A stretch of 64,000 nt of DNA from Acidobacteriota bacterium (GCA_003224085.1 QHYK01000056.1:21976-85975); one strand, 5' to 3'; shown: positions 50,085 to 59,711, numbered from the stretch's first letter. Translations and numbers: made by a program. The notes: generated from the sequence alone by a model not told the origin.

Positions 50085-53015
50085 CTACAGCAATACTGCG
50101 AGACTTGCCGTTTGGGTCGTACCGTTATACGAAGCCGAAATCGTGGCAGAAGTTGATACGAGAACGATAGACGTGTTCACCGTGAAGGTTGCGCTGCTGC
50201 TTCCGGCCGGAACCGTCACGATGGCAGGAACGTTGGCTGCCCCGTTGCCGCTGGAAAGAGTAACTTGCGCACCGCCTGCGGGAGCTGGGCCGCTCAGCGT
50301 CACCGTACCGGTAGAGGATTGCACGCCGCCAACGACACTGGTGGGGTTCAGCGTCAGCGAAGCGACCGTCGGAGGAGTGACGGTGAGCGAAGCCGATGTG
50401 CTCGCGCCACCATAGGACGCGGAGATAGTGACCACGGTCGATCCGGCCACCGCGCCGGTGCTGATCGTGAAGGCTGCGGTGGTGCTTCCCGCCGCAACTG
50501 TCACACTGGCAGGAACGCTAGCTGAAGTGTTGTCGCTGAAAAGGGTAACTTGCGCACCGCCTGCGAGAGCTGGGCCGCTCAGCGTCACCGTACCGGTAGA
50601 GGATTGCACGCCGCCAAGGACAGTGGTGGGGTTCAACGCCAGCGAAGAAACCATTGGAAGTAGTGGAGGAGTCACGGTGAGCGACGCCGATTTGCTCGCG
50701 CCACCATACGACGCTGAGATGGTGATTACGGTTGATGTGGCCACCGCGCTGGTGTTGACCGTGAACGTTGCGGTGGTGCTTTCAGCCGGAACCACCACAC
50801 TGGGAGGAATGCTAGCTAACGCGCTGCTGCTGGAAAGACTAACTTGTGTACCGCCTGCCGGAGCTAACCCGCTCAGCGTCACTGTGCCGATGGAGGGTTG
50901 CGGGCCGCCGCCTGTGACGCTGGTTGGGTTCAATGTCAGCGAATAGAGACTTATAGGAGGTGCGGGTGTCACGGGCAGTGTGATCGTCTGGCCCCTGCTC
51001 ACCGGCACGTGCGAGATTTGTTGTCCTCCATAGCTTTCCGCTCCGACAGTGTACAGGCCGGTGATCGGAATGATGGCGCTCGGAACGCTCGCTGTCGCGG
51101 GCACGGTGATACTGATCGTCAGATTCGATCCCGAGAGGCCCGTGAGGCTCGCCGTGGCCATCGAGAGGTTATAAGTGTTGCGATTTTGCATGTTCTGCCC
51201 CAACTGGTCGAGCGTCGGGCTCACCACCGGCAGTTTGTAAATCCGCTCGTACTTGGTGAAAGTCTGATCATAAGTATCACCGAGCAACGAGTGACCTTGC
51301 CCGTCATAGTCGTGCAGGTTGGGCTGGTGGAACATCTCCGGATCTATGTCTCCCATCAACATGTTCGTGACGAAGCTCGAGCTTACGTAATCGAGAATCT
51401 GTGGTGCGGTAAAGCTGTTGTAGGGCGGTTGTACCGGATTATTGAAGATGCAGGAAAACTCCGCCTGATCGTCGTTCCAGTTAGCGGCGTTGAAGAAGAC
51501 ATCGTTGGGGCGCCGCGGTACTTCGTAAAGGCTGGGCGCGTAGCTGTTCACAATGCCCACATTCGGGGACGGATTGGGACCATTGTTCGGCTGCCCGATG
51601 ACTGAAGTGTCGGTCACCACGTAGCTGACGCCATCTTGAACCAGATAAGATGGGACCGAGGTATCGTTCAGACCCGTGACTCCAGGAGTTACAAGGTTCG
51701 CCGGATTGAAGTCCGTCAAGTGAATCGGACTGACGCTGTTGCTCGAATCTGGATCCAGGTTCTGGCCTGTGCCGTTTGCCACGTACTTGTTTGTCAAGAT
51801 CTCCAGATCGATGGAGTCGACTTGTGGAGTGTCCGGGTCGCCATAGGGATCGGATTTGTGCAAGCCGTTCAGGCTGTTTGGGTGATCGTAGGTGTGACTG
51901 ATCCAGTGGAAGTATTGTTGGTAGTTCTGAACGTTCGTGGTCAAGTCGTCATTGGCAACGCCACGGGTGGAGAGGCCGGTCCAGTCCGTGTTGCCTGTCG
52001 TGCCGACGCCGTTGAAGGCCAGCGTCAGCTTGAAATTTGAAAGTAAGGGGTCGCTTCGAAACTTGTTCTGCCAGGCCACCAACGAACTCATGTCCGCGGA
52101 GTTGATTCTAAAAAACGGTAGCATTGTGGAATCTGGCCGCGTGCGGTCGTGCGTTATGGGATCGGTGCACGGCGTCCCCGGTATCCATTCCGAATCGTTA
52201 ATGAAGAAGTCGTCCACCTGCGCGGCGGCGTACACGTGATATTCGCCGAGAAAGATGCCCTTCGTGACCCAGTTGATCAAACCATAGGCCAGTATCAAAT
52301 CGTGCATCAGATACGGACTGCTGTCGAAGGTCTGGGTGAGATATTGCCGCCCATCGCCAAGGGTGTAGATCAGCGAGAGGGCATTGCCGGAGGCGTCTGT
52401 GAGCAAGGGCGTTACCGAAGCCCCCGACGGCGGCGCACTGAGCGGTGTGCCCAGATAGATGTAGGCATTCGAGATGGTAACCGGCGTGGCAGTATTTGCA
52501 TACCAGAAGGTCGATGCCCCCGCGCTGGTAAAGCTAGCGCTGTCGGTGCCAGCAGAAGTAATAACGCCGTTATAGGGATAGTTGAATCCAAAGTCGTTGT
52601 TCGGATACATGTACCAGTTCACTTGGCGTATCGCGAATTTTTGTTCGTAGGCGGTTAGGATCGACATGCCTGGCAGCGTATAGATGTATCCGCCATACGC
52701 GAAGATCACGCCCTGGTAGTAACCGTGGCAACCACCATCGGACAACATCGCGGCAGTAATTCCTCCTGTGTTGACGGTCATATCCAAAACGTCGTAGGGC
52801 GTGCCCAGATAGCCGAGAATCTGCCTGATCGCTGGAAAAACCGCCTCCGTTTTTCCATTCGTGACCACCAGCAGCTTCATGTCGAGCGTCGGCCCCGAAC
52901 AAGCGACGGGTGCGGGAACCTGGGCTTGTGCGGTTTGTATTGCGGCCGAAAAGAGCATGAACGTGAGGACCACGAATCCGGCAGAAATAGCACAAAGGCG
53001 GAGCGGCTGCTTCAT
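50085..53015 (-). CDS. Secreted PelA/CE18-like polysaccharide deacetylase with three Ig-like repeats
   Basis: A 976-residue protein with a strong ribosome site (GGAGGT seven bases before ATG) and signal peptide to AQAQVP. Residues about 45-250 form a beta-rich N-terminal part (MKLLVVTNGKTEAVFPAI, GVIFAYGGYIY). Residues about 255-620 look like the deacetylase half of PelA or fungal Agd3 (CE18): metal/catalytic aspartates in AAQVDDFFI (266-269) and the histidine pair in ISHTYDHP (374, 378). Residues about 690-976 are three tandem Ig-like units of about 93 residues (SLTLNPTSV, GTVTLSG, ISASYGG). It would deacetylate polymer outside the inner membrane. Family assignment is by motif spacing only. 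Confidence 0.68.
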   Translation of the reverse strand: MKQPLRLCAISAGFVVLTFMLFSAAIQTAQAQVPAPVACSGPTLDMKLLVVTNGKTEAVFPAIRQILGYLGTPYDVLDMTVNTGGITAAMLSDGGCHGYYQGVIFAYGGYIYTLPGMSILTAYEQKFAIRQVNWYMYPNNDFGFNYPYNGVITSAGTDSASFTSAGASTFWYANTATPVTISNAYIYLGTPLSAPPSGASVTPLLTDASGNALSLIYTLGDGRQYLTQTFDSSPYLMHDLILAYGLINWVTKGIFLGEYHVYAAAQVDDFFINDSEWIPGTPCTDPITHDRTRPDSTMLPFFRINSADMSSLVAWQNKFRSDPLLSNFKLTLAFNGVGTTGNTDWTGLSTRGVANDDLTTNVQNYQQYFHWISHTYDHPNSLNGLHKSDPYGDPDTPQVDSIDLEILTNKYVANGTGQNLDPDSSNSVSPIHLTDFNPANLVTPGVTGLNDTSVPSYLVQDGVSYVVTDTSVIGQPNNGPNPSPNVGIVNSYAPSLYEVPRRPNDVFFNAANWNDDQAEFSCIFNNPVQPPYNSFTAPQILDYVSSSFVTNMLMGDIDPEMFHQPNLHDYDGQGHSLLGDTYDQTFTKYERIYKLPVVSPTLDQLGQNMQNRNTYNLSMATASLTGLSGSNLTISITVPATASVPSAIIPITGLYTVGAESYGGQQISHVPVSRGQTITLPVTPAPPISLYSLTLNPTSVTGGGPQPSIGTVTLSGLAPAGGTQVSLSSSSALASIPPSVVVPAESTTATFTVNTSAVATSTVITISASYGGASKSASLTVTPPLLPMVSSLALNPTTVLGGVQSSTGTVTLSGPALAGGAQVTLFSDNTSASVPASVTVAAGSTTAAFTISTGAVAGSTVVTISASYGGASTSASLTVTPPTVASLTLNPTSVVGGVQSSTGTVTLSGPAPAGGAQVTLSSGNGAANVPAIVTVPAGSSSATFTVNTSIVLVSTSATISASYNGTTQTASLAVLL
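50100..50960. repeat. Three in-frame repeats coding Ig-like domains
   Basis: Three units of about 280 bases with high DNA similarity, marked by recurring GCCGCTCAGCGTCACCGT and TAGAGGATTGCACGCCGCC segments near 50290, 50580 and 50870. The first two (rightmost in protein terms) are closer to each other than to the third, which indicates recent unit duplication. Confidence 0.7.
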
Positions 53016-53508
53016 AACAATACCTCCGTTGACTCAGAAACCGCTTCTGGATTCCAAATCCAGCTCGGCAAGTTATACGGCAAGGCCCGACTGGGAAGTT
53101 CAGCTGATCTCTGGTCGGGTACCGTCGGCACACAGGGCTTTGTTCAACCATGGCTTGCGCAGTCGCAGTCAGGCTAGTGATTCGCAATGTAGACCGCAAT
53201 CCGGTGATTGTTCTAATTGGTCTAACAAAAATTCTGCCTACAAGGGACTAATCTAGAGAATTAACATGTATGATTAGTACGTTAGGCTAGGGTAAGAGAC
53301 TAGACGGCACCGTCAGGCCTTTCCCTCTAAATTCATGCACCTTCGGCCGACACACGTCGACAAGGTTCCGGGGGGGCACAAGAGGCGTGAAGGACGAGGA
53401 ATGGCGAGCCGATTTGGTCTGCGCTGGCGGTTGTCCAGGCAACAAAGAGTAGCCGCATCTCTCGGCCCGTTCAACGTACAATACTTCAAGATGGGCCCAT
53501 TACCACGG
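53016..53508. other. Intergenic region of 493 bases with an inverted repeat
   Basis: Upstream of the deacetylase gene and downstream of the LuxR-type gene. It holds ACTAATC (53247-53253) and GATTAGT (53272-53278), a perfect seven-base inverted repeat with an 18-base AT-rich spacer, about 235 bases upstream of the deacetylase ATG. It could be a regulator site or a stem-loop. No gene was recognised. Confidence 0.45.
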
Positions 53509-54111
53509 TTAGCCCAACATAATTTTGCGTAGCATTGCGGACCGGGAAGTGGCGCCCGTCTTGATCATGATCGTGCGCATATAGGCCTTCACTGTGTTGG
53601 GGCTGATGTTCATGCGATTCGCAATCGCCTTGTTGCTCAGACCTTGCAACAAATACTCTAACGCTTCTCGCTCACGTTCAGTGAGGTTGAACAGCCGCGA
53701 GATTTCCGACAATGGGGCCAATCCGAAAGGCCTTCTTTCTAGCAGGACGGCTATGTACGGGCGCGAAGGATCTTCGACATATGAATCTACGAAGAATGGT
53801 CGGCAAAAATAACGTCTCCTGCCTGACCGGAACTCAGTCACAAATGGCGATTCCACCGGACCCTGCCGGCTTACCAAGCTCGACTGAATTCTTGCCGTAA
53901 GGAGGGCGTCAGAGTGCGTTAGGTTTGCGAGTTTGTCCGGATAACTAAGGATCCTAATGGCCTCGGCATTGCACCAGGCGGGGCGCAGTGAGGAGTCCAT
54001 TAGAAGGAATCCTGACGCAGTCTTGTGCGCATCCTCTCCCTTTTTCCGCACCGACTGGACTGCTTGGGCGACCGAAGTCTTCTTCACACTTGCTGGAACG
54101 TCCATGGCCAT
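53509..54111 (-). CDS. LuxR-type regulator with PAS-like N-terminus
   Basis: A 200-residue protein. Residues 35-125 look like a degenerate PAS domain (ASGFLLMDSSLRPAWCNAEAIRIL, FCRPFFVDSY); residues 140-200 are a LuxR/NarL helix-turn-helix (LTEREREALEYLLQGLSNKA, NISPNTVKAYMRTIMIKTGA). No receiver domain is present, so it is not a two-component regulator. No good ribosome site precedes either ATG (54111, 54105). It is the first gene of the co-directional Pel-like block and its likely local regulator. Confidence 0.82.
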   Translation of the reverse strand: MAMDVPASVKKTSVAQAVQSVRKKGEDAHKTASGFLLMDSSLRPAWCNAEAIRILSYPDKLANLTHSDALLTARIQSSLVSRQGPVESPFVTEFRSGRRRYFCRPFFVDSYVEDPSRPYIAVLLERRPFGLAPLSEISRLFNLTEREREALEYLLQGLSNKAIANRMNISPNTVKAYMRTIMIKTGATSRSAMLRKIMLG

Positions 54112-55188
54112 ACTCGTTCGTTGCTTTGTCTACGAGAAATCTACGAGCCAAATCTCGCGCGGTTTCCTGTGGGGTACCTCCGCGTCGGATTGTGGTTGCG
54201 GTCGACTTTCCTTTGGGTGTTCGACGAGGGACAAGGGATGATTGGCGGGCATCATCTCTGATCGCACCCCCGCGGCGGTCGGGTTCCGCACCTAGAAAAT
54301 CCTAGGGGGCAGTGTCGGATTCTTTTCTGAGCGCGCCCCTTGTGGGAGGCCATAAACGTGACACCCTCCCCCGCTCAAGCCATGTTACTCTCGTGCCAAC
54401 AGGAAACTACCCGGTCAATCTACTATTTTTGCATACATAAAGAACCTGCAGGCAAAACTCCTACTTTCGCGAGGCCCAAATAGGCGCTTGGCACAGTGAG
54501 AAGAAGAGTAGAAAGCGTCCGCCGCAAAACACCCAAACCGCCGCGCCGGACGCCATTCAGGCCTTTCAGATTGCCGATCTCTGCCACCAGAACCTCGACG
54601 TTAAGTCTTGTGGAATCAATAGGCCTCGGAACCGAGTTTCTGGTTCACACAACCACCGCGAAGGGGTGCTCGCCAGCAACTTTGGGAGGTGGCGCGGCGG
54701 TTATTTCCCAAACAGGAAGGAAAGCAAAAAGCGTGGATGAAAATCCCTCAGAATAGAAGCGCCTGCTGGATCGTGGGAAAATCGAAAAACTGGTGCCCAC
54801 ACTCGAATCCGAGAGACCTGAAGTTTGATTGGCAGGCCAGCAGGATCGCGCTGATCTCATTATCGACGGAGGCGATTTGGCGACACGGGGAGGAGACAGG
54901 CAGAGTGGGTCGTCTTCATAGGCTTCATAACCCACATATGGCCAGGACGACGGACACGCTACACTTTGGCATTGCGTGCCGCAACCATCGCATTGTCCGT
55001 ATTGTCCGTTCATGGATGGCCGCTTGGCGCGCAACATCTTGGGTCTACTTGAACGAAGCGCGTACCCACTGTTCTCTCTTTCGCAACGCAAGAAGAGTGC
55101 TCGCCTGCAAGGGGGACATGTACTTTTAGTGTTCATAAGCAGCTATTTTGCGAATACGAGTGCTCACACGATGCTAACTTAGCATGCC
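54112..55188. other. Divergent intergenic region of about 1.1 kb, no gene called
   Basis: Lies between the LuxR-type gene (leftward) and the beta-helix lipoprotein gene (rightward). Open frames at 54496-54756 (+) and 54645-55136 (-) have no signal peptide, family motif or ribosome site and show low-complexity composition, so they are not called. The length is unusual for this gene-dense window and would suit a regulatory region for both genes or an untranslated RNA. Confidence 0.5.
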
Positions 55189-57306
55189 ATGCAAACTGAT
55201 AGCTGTGGTTGGAAACGAAAAACGTTAGACCTACTTGCGTCTTGGGTGTGGCTTGCCGGCGCGGGAGTGAGTGTGTTGGAGCTCGTTGGCTGTGCTGGCG
55301 TGTTAACGACAAAGACGCCTATTTTGGTGAGCGTCACCATTTCGCCTACCGCGGCGACGGTGGCCGCTGGCGGAACACAGCCGTTTACCGCGATGGTGCA
55401 GAACACCAGCAATACGGCGGTGACTTGGCAAGTGAACGGGATGACCGGGGGCAATGCGACGGTAGGCACGATTTCGAGTTCGGGTCTGTACACAGCGCCT
55501 GGAGTCGTCCCGAATCCGGCCACCGTGACGGTGACAGCCGTATCTCAGGCGGACGCCACAAAGTCCGCCTCGGCGCAGGTGACGATCACGGCGGCCACTA
55601 CAGTGAGCGTCACCATTTCGCCTACTGCGGCGACGGTGGCCGTTGGCGGAACACAGCCGTTTACCGCGATGGTGCAGAACACCAGCAATACGGCGGTGAC
55701 TTGGCAAGTGAACGGGATGACCGGGGGCAATGCGACGGTAGGCACGATTTCGAGTTCGGGCCTGTACACAGCGCCTGGAGTCGTCCCGAATCCGGCCACC
55801 GTGACGGTGACAGCCGTATCTCAGGCGGACGCCACAAAGTCCGCCTCGGCGCAGGTGACGATCACACCGGCCACAGGCATGGCTTTCTACGTTTCGACCA
55901 CGGGCAGCGACTCCAATCCGGGCACGCTCTCCTCTCCGTGGAGAACTATCCAGCATGCGGCCAATTCCGTACAGGCGGGGGACACCGTTTACGTGCGTGG
56001 TGGCGTTTACAACGAATCGGCGAACATTTCGGTATCCGGGTCATTGATAGCAGGCTCGATTAGATTCCAAAGCTATCCTGGTGAGACCGCGATTGTGGAC
56101 GGCACGGGACTGGTACCCCCCACCTCGAGCCCGCAAGGTTTGATCAACATAACGAATCAAAGCTACATTTCTATCCAGGGGTTTGAGATCCGCAACTACC
56201 AGACCTCTAGTGCATCTGCTATTCCAGCAGGGATCTGGGTATCGGGCTCAGGGAGCAACATCCAGATACTGAACAACGTGATTCATAACATCGTGACTAC
56301 CTCTGAAGCCAGCGGCAACGCTTTTGGCATCGCTGTGTACGGCACGGCAGCGCCCGCTTCCCTCGATAGCATCACGATCAGCGGCAATCAGGTTTATAAC
56401 CTCAAGACCGGTCAAAGCGAATCGGTCAACGTCGATGGGAACGTCACAAACTTCGTCATCACAAACAACAGCATCCACGACAACGACAACATCGGCATCG
56501 ACGTTATTGGTTTCGAAGGCGTTTCGCCGGACCCTTCCTTCGATTACGCCCGCAACGGCACGGTCGCGGGTAATACCGTCTACAACATATCGGCAATAAA
56601 CAATCCCGGTGAGGGCAACCAGTACGATGCCAACGGCATTTACGTGGATGGTGGCTCTCAGGTGGTTATCGAGCACAACCTGATCCATCACGTGGACATC
56701 GGTATCGAGATGGCCAGCGAGCACCAGGGCCACGTAACTAGCTTTGTCATCGTGCGGAACAACCTGGTGTATTCGGCGAATTCGATCGGCATAACCATTG
56801 GAGGATACGCCAGCAACGTGGGCGGCACCGACCACTGCACGATTGTCAATAATACTTTGTTCCAGAACGATACGAAAAACACGGGGAGCGGTGAGTTTCA
56901 GATCCAGTACTACGCGACGAACAACGTTTTCAAGAACAATATTGTTTATGCCTCATCGCAGGGCCTTTTTATCAACAACTACACGAACAGCGAGCCCGAT
57001 CCGGCGGACGTGGATTACAACCTGTATTATTCCTCGTTGAACTCCACAATGGCGGACTTTATCTGGAATGGCACGAACGACACTGGTTTCTCGACCTACC
57101 AATCAACGACCGGGAAGGATAGCCATTCTCAATATTTGGATCCGCAGTTTCTGAGCCTGACGACGCCTAACCTGCAAATTCAGCCGACTTCACCGGCAGT
57201 CAACGCGGGCATCAACTTGGGACCGACGGTCGTAGGTACATTAGACTTTGCTGGCAATCCGCGCGTACAGGGAAGTAACATCGACATCGGCGCTTACGAG
57301 CACTAG
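55189..57306 (+). CDS. Lipoprotein with two Ig-like domains and a right-handed beta helix
   Basis: A 705-residue protein. Residues 10-35 are a lipoprotein signal with lipobox LVGC (Cys35). Residues about 46-229 are two BIG2-type Ig-like domains (VSVTISPTAATVA, GLYTAPGVVP). Residues about 232-705 are a beta-helix with the start FYVSTTGSDSNPGTLSSPWR, typical of DUF1565/PL-type proteins, and many N-rich turns (VITNNSIHDND, IVRNNLVYSAN, IVNNTLFQND). Such helices are found in polysaccharide lyases and epimerases; catalytic residues were not identified. It is divergent from the Pel-like locus and may act on that or another polymer. Confidence 0.8.
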   Translation: MQTDSCGWKRKTLDLLASWVWLAGAGVSVLELVGCAGVLTTKTPILVSVTISPTAATVAAGGTQPFTAMVQNTSNTAVTWQVNGMTGGNATVGTISSSGLYTAPGVVPNPATVTVTAVSQADATKSASAQVTITAATTVSVTISPTAATVAVGGTQPFTAMVQNTSNTAVTWQVNGMTGGNATVGTISSSGLYTAPGVVPNPATVTVTAVSQADATKSASAQVTITPATGMAFYVSTTGSDSNPGTLSSPWRTIQHAANSVQAGDTVYVRGGVYNESANISVSGSLIAGSIRFQSYPGETAIVDGTGLVPPTSSPQGLINITNQSYISIQGFEIRNYQTSSASAIPAGIWVSGSGSNIQILNNVIHNIVTTSEASGNAFGIAVYGTAAPASLDSITISGNQVYNLKTGQSESVNVDGNVTNFVITNNSIHDNDNIGIDVIGFEGVSPDPSFDYARNGTVAGNTVYNISAINNPGEGNQYDANGIYVDGGSQVVIEHNLIHHVDIGIEMASEHQGHVTSFVIVRNNLVYSANSIGITIGGYASNVGGTDHCTIVNNTLFQNDTKNTGSGEFQIQYYATNNVFKNNIVYASSQGLFINNYTNSEPDPADVDYNLYYSSLNSTMADFIWNGTNDTGFSTYQSTTGKDSHSQYLDPQFLSLTTPNLQIQPTSPAVNAGINLGPTVVGTLDFAGNPRVQGSNIDIGAYEH
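55327..55878. repeat. Two near-identical 276-base tandem repeats
   Basis: Units 55327-55602 and 55603-55878 differ at only a handful of bases (for example ACCGCG versus ACTGCG, GCCGCTGG versus GCCGTTGG). Each encodes one 92-residue Ig-like domain, so copy number can change in frame. The near-identity points to recent duplication or gene conversion. Confidence 0.85.
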
Positions 57307-57537
57307 CACGCTCGCGATCCCCGCGTAGCGACGCCGGGCGCCGGCGAAGACCTGCAGCATAGGCGGGACGTATGATCGGCGACACCTAGTTGTTCATAGA
57401 CTGTAAGTTGCAGGCAGCATTGAGCGACTCCTGAAATTCAAGACGAGATCGAAAGACCGCACATAACCATTCGACCGTCGGCCCAACGATAACTGATCTC
57501 AGCATACTCAAGTCGGCGTTCCAGTATTGACTCGATA

Positions 57538-57921
57538 TTATAAGCCCGCTTGCACATCTCGCCGTTTTCTTCTCCGGGGAGATGACCGCTTTATGCGAAA
57601 GGCGGCTCGCGTGGATCGTACTTCGAAACGGACACCCTCTGCGTGCTGCAAATAGGCAACGATTTCAAACAGATTTCTGGCGGTCGGATTCCCATTTGGG
57701 CCAAACATCTGGTGAAGGGTCTTTACGTGAATCTTGGTGCGCGCTGCCAGCTTGGGAAAGCCGACTGTGGCATTGATGTAGTCACGCAATAGCTCTTTGC
57801 CAAGGGACACTTCGCCAGAGAGAAGGCTTTCGATCGCTTCACTAAGAAGCCCTTTTCGGAATGCGGCATCGCGTTTCACGCGTGCCTGAACTGTTTCTCT
57901 AAAATCTCGCGTCAAAGCCAT
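57538..57921 (-). CDS. higA: HigA-type addiction-module antitoxin
   Basis: About 127 residues from ATG 57921, chosen since AGAGGA is six bases upstream; an ATG at 57927 is too close to it. Start MALTRDFRETVQARV, then LLSEAIESLLSGEVSLGKELLRDYINATVG and the helix-turn-helix KLAARTKIHVKTLHQMFGPNGNPTARNLF, typical of antitoxins of the HigB/RelE-like killer modules. The C-terminal 25 residues are unusually arginine-rich. It is intact, but the toxin upstream is only a remnant whose stop lies three bases before this ATG. Confidence 0.8.
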   Translation of the reverse strand: MALTRDFRETVQARVKRDAAFRKGLLSEAIESLLSGEVSLGKELLRDYINATVGFPKLAARTKIHVKTLHQMFGPNGNPTARNLFEIVAYLQHAEGVRFEVRSTRAAFRIKRSSPRRRKRRDVQAGL

Positions 57922-57923
57922 GT

Positions 57924-58022
57924 TCATTCCTCTTCTTTCTCTTTCTGCTGCTTCTTCCTCTGTTTGTAGTCTTCCCACCGTTCGAGCGCGAGTTTGATGT
58001 CGTTTCGCTGGCGTTGCTCACA
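57924..58022 (-). pseudogene. C-terminal remnant of a HigB-type toxin
   Basis: The last roughly 30 codons of a killer protein remain: RNDIKLALERWEDYKQRKK, then a charged K/E tail and TGA at 57924. This matches the usual HigB-like end (KDIERALEYWKDYK). Everything upstream is replaced by the sequence leading into the recombinase remnant, so the toxin was cut, probably by that insertion. Confidence 0.6.
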
Positions 58023-58153
58023 GCCAGACCTCTCACGCAGCGAAGCTGCAGTCAAGGGCGACTGTAGGGAGCCGCGTCAGCGGACCTGTCCCTTGACGGC
58101 GGCGAGAGTGGAGGGAAAGTCCGCTCGGCTTTATTTTATTCTCCAACTCGGAG

Positions 58154-59400
58154 ATGCGATATTCGCTCATCACCGGCGTGCGTCTCGAAGTGCGCGAGGA
58201 CGAGGCAGCCATCGTTGGGAGAATTTTCGAGATGTACGCTGCCGGGAACAGTCTCCAGGAGATTGCCAAACAACTGAACGCCGAAGGCGTCGTTTCCCCG
58301 CAACCTCAGAAGGGAAGAATCTCCCGTTCCTGGTGTCCTACCTCCATTCGCACGATTCTCAGAAATGAGCGTTATCGTGGACGCGTCATCTGGGGCAAGA
58401 CAGTCAAGGTGCGCTCAAGGTCAGGCAAACGCATCTACAAGCGGACCGCGCCGGTTAAATGGGTAGTTCGCGAACTCCCGGAGCAGCGGATCGTATCCGA
58501 GGAGCTTTGGACTTCAGTGCGAACCCGCATTGACACGCTGAAGCAAGTCTATGGCGAGATCGGGAGAAAGGGTGGGATGCAGGGGCGCTCCGTCAGTTCG
58601 CCCTATCTGTTTTCCGGGTTGCTAAAGTGTAGCGAAGGTGGCGCGAATATCAGCATTCGTTTCGGGCGATGGCGGGGGCGCAGCGATGTGTGTATGGCTG
58701 TCCTCAGAATACCTTCCGTGGCGCGAGCGTTTGCACGAACAGCGTTCGAGTGTTTCGGCGTGCACTGGAACGCAGGTTGCTGGACGGGTTACAAGAACAG
58801 ATCATGCGACCGGAAGCAGTGGATTACGTTCTCGAAAGATTTGAGCCGAACTCGTGAAGGCGCTAGACAATTTGAGCGGGGAGTTGGAGCAAATGCACCG
58901 ACGGTAAAGAGGCACTGGAGAGCGAAGTCGCGAACCTCGCCAATGTGATAGCACAGGGTGATTTCTCGCCGGCGCTTAGAGGCGCGCTCGCGGACAGAGA
59001 ACGGCAGATCGGCGAGATAACGACAAAGCTCCTCGAAGCACGTCCAGATTCTCTACGCAGTAAACTCCGTAACATCCGCTCCTTTGTTGTTTCCCGTATG
59101 CAGAATTTCGGGCTATCCTCAACTCTGACGTCGCCCATGTGCGCGCAGAATTGGCAAAGCACATCGAAAGAATCACGCTCACTCCGAACGGCGAAACGTA
59201 CCTCGCTTCGAGGACATGGAATGTTGTTGGGCGTGGCAGTATCGGTGGTGCCGGGGGAGGGAATTGGACCGAAACGTCTACCTGTTCACTTCGAGTGGCT
59301 GGCGGCAGCCTGATCCACGTACGAATCTCACAAAAACTGAAACGGTCCCGGGCCACGGACCCCAGAAAGTTGTCGCTTTGCCACGCAGTGCGCCACGACT
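58154..59400 (+). pseudogene. Decayed large serine recombinase, N-terminus missing
   Basis: Recombinase-domain blocks are clear: GVRLEVREDEAAIVGRIFEM, SLQEIAKQLNAEGV, WCPTSIRTILRNERYRGRVI, then the zinc-ribbon lead SPYLFSGLLKC. After about 58665 the reading moves between frames at least four times (YGCPQNTFRGASVCTN, then VIAQGDFSPALRGALADRE, then AELAKHIERITLTPNGETY). The catalytic N-terminal resolvase domain with its serine is absent; similarity starts around 58154. It is a dead remnant of a phage- or element-type integrase lying between two toxin-antitoxin remnants. Confidence 0.8.
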
Positions 59401-59711
59401 CAGATGTCTATTGAGTGGCTTCTACGGTGAGTCCTCAGACCGATTGCCTTGGTGACGGCGACTAGCGCGGACAGACGGGGGTTGCCGTGAACGGACAGAG
59501 CGCGGTAAAGACTCTCACGCTCGATGCCTGCAGCCTTGGCAACTCTAGCGATGCCCTGAGCTTGGGCCAGGCGGCGCAACGCAATTAGGAGGACACGAGG
59601 CTCGTCCTCATCTTCCAAGGCAGCTTTGAGGTACTCGGCAGCGAAATCTGGGTCTCTGCGAAGCCGACGAATGATGGCCTCGTCGTGTGAAATGCTGGCT
59701 TTGCGTTTCAT
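59400..59711 (-). CDS. higA: HigA-type antitoxin with frameshifted C-terminus
   Basis: About 103 residues from ATG 59711: MKRKASISHDEAIIRRLRRD, then AAEYLKAALEDEDEP and the helix-turn-helix GIARVAKAAGIERESLYRAL, the standard antidote of HigB-like killer modules. The expected end GLRLTVEATQ is lost by one extra base after GLR; as read it ends THRRSHSIDI at 59400, and the ancestral stop would be at 59408. The core DNA-binding part is intact. ATG overlaps the ancestral toxin stop (ATGA). Confidence 0.75.
   Translation of the reverse strand: MKRKASISHDEAIIRRLRRDPDFAAEYLKAALEDEDEPRVLLIALRRLAQAQGIARVAKAAGIERESLYRALSVHGNPRLSALVAVTKAIGLRTHRRSHSIDI

Noticed and set aside
50898..52040. Rightward frames inside the deacetylase gene
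   Set aside because: Shadows of a repetitive, strongly codon-biased gene on the other strand.
54496..55136. Open frames in the divergent region beside the beta-helix gene
   Set aside because: No signal peptide, domain, ribosome site or coherent codon use on either strand.
55303..55956. Leftward repetitive arginine-rich frame
   Set aside because: Antisense reading of the two Ig-like DNA repeats; the repetition comes from the sense gene.
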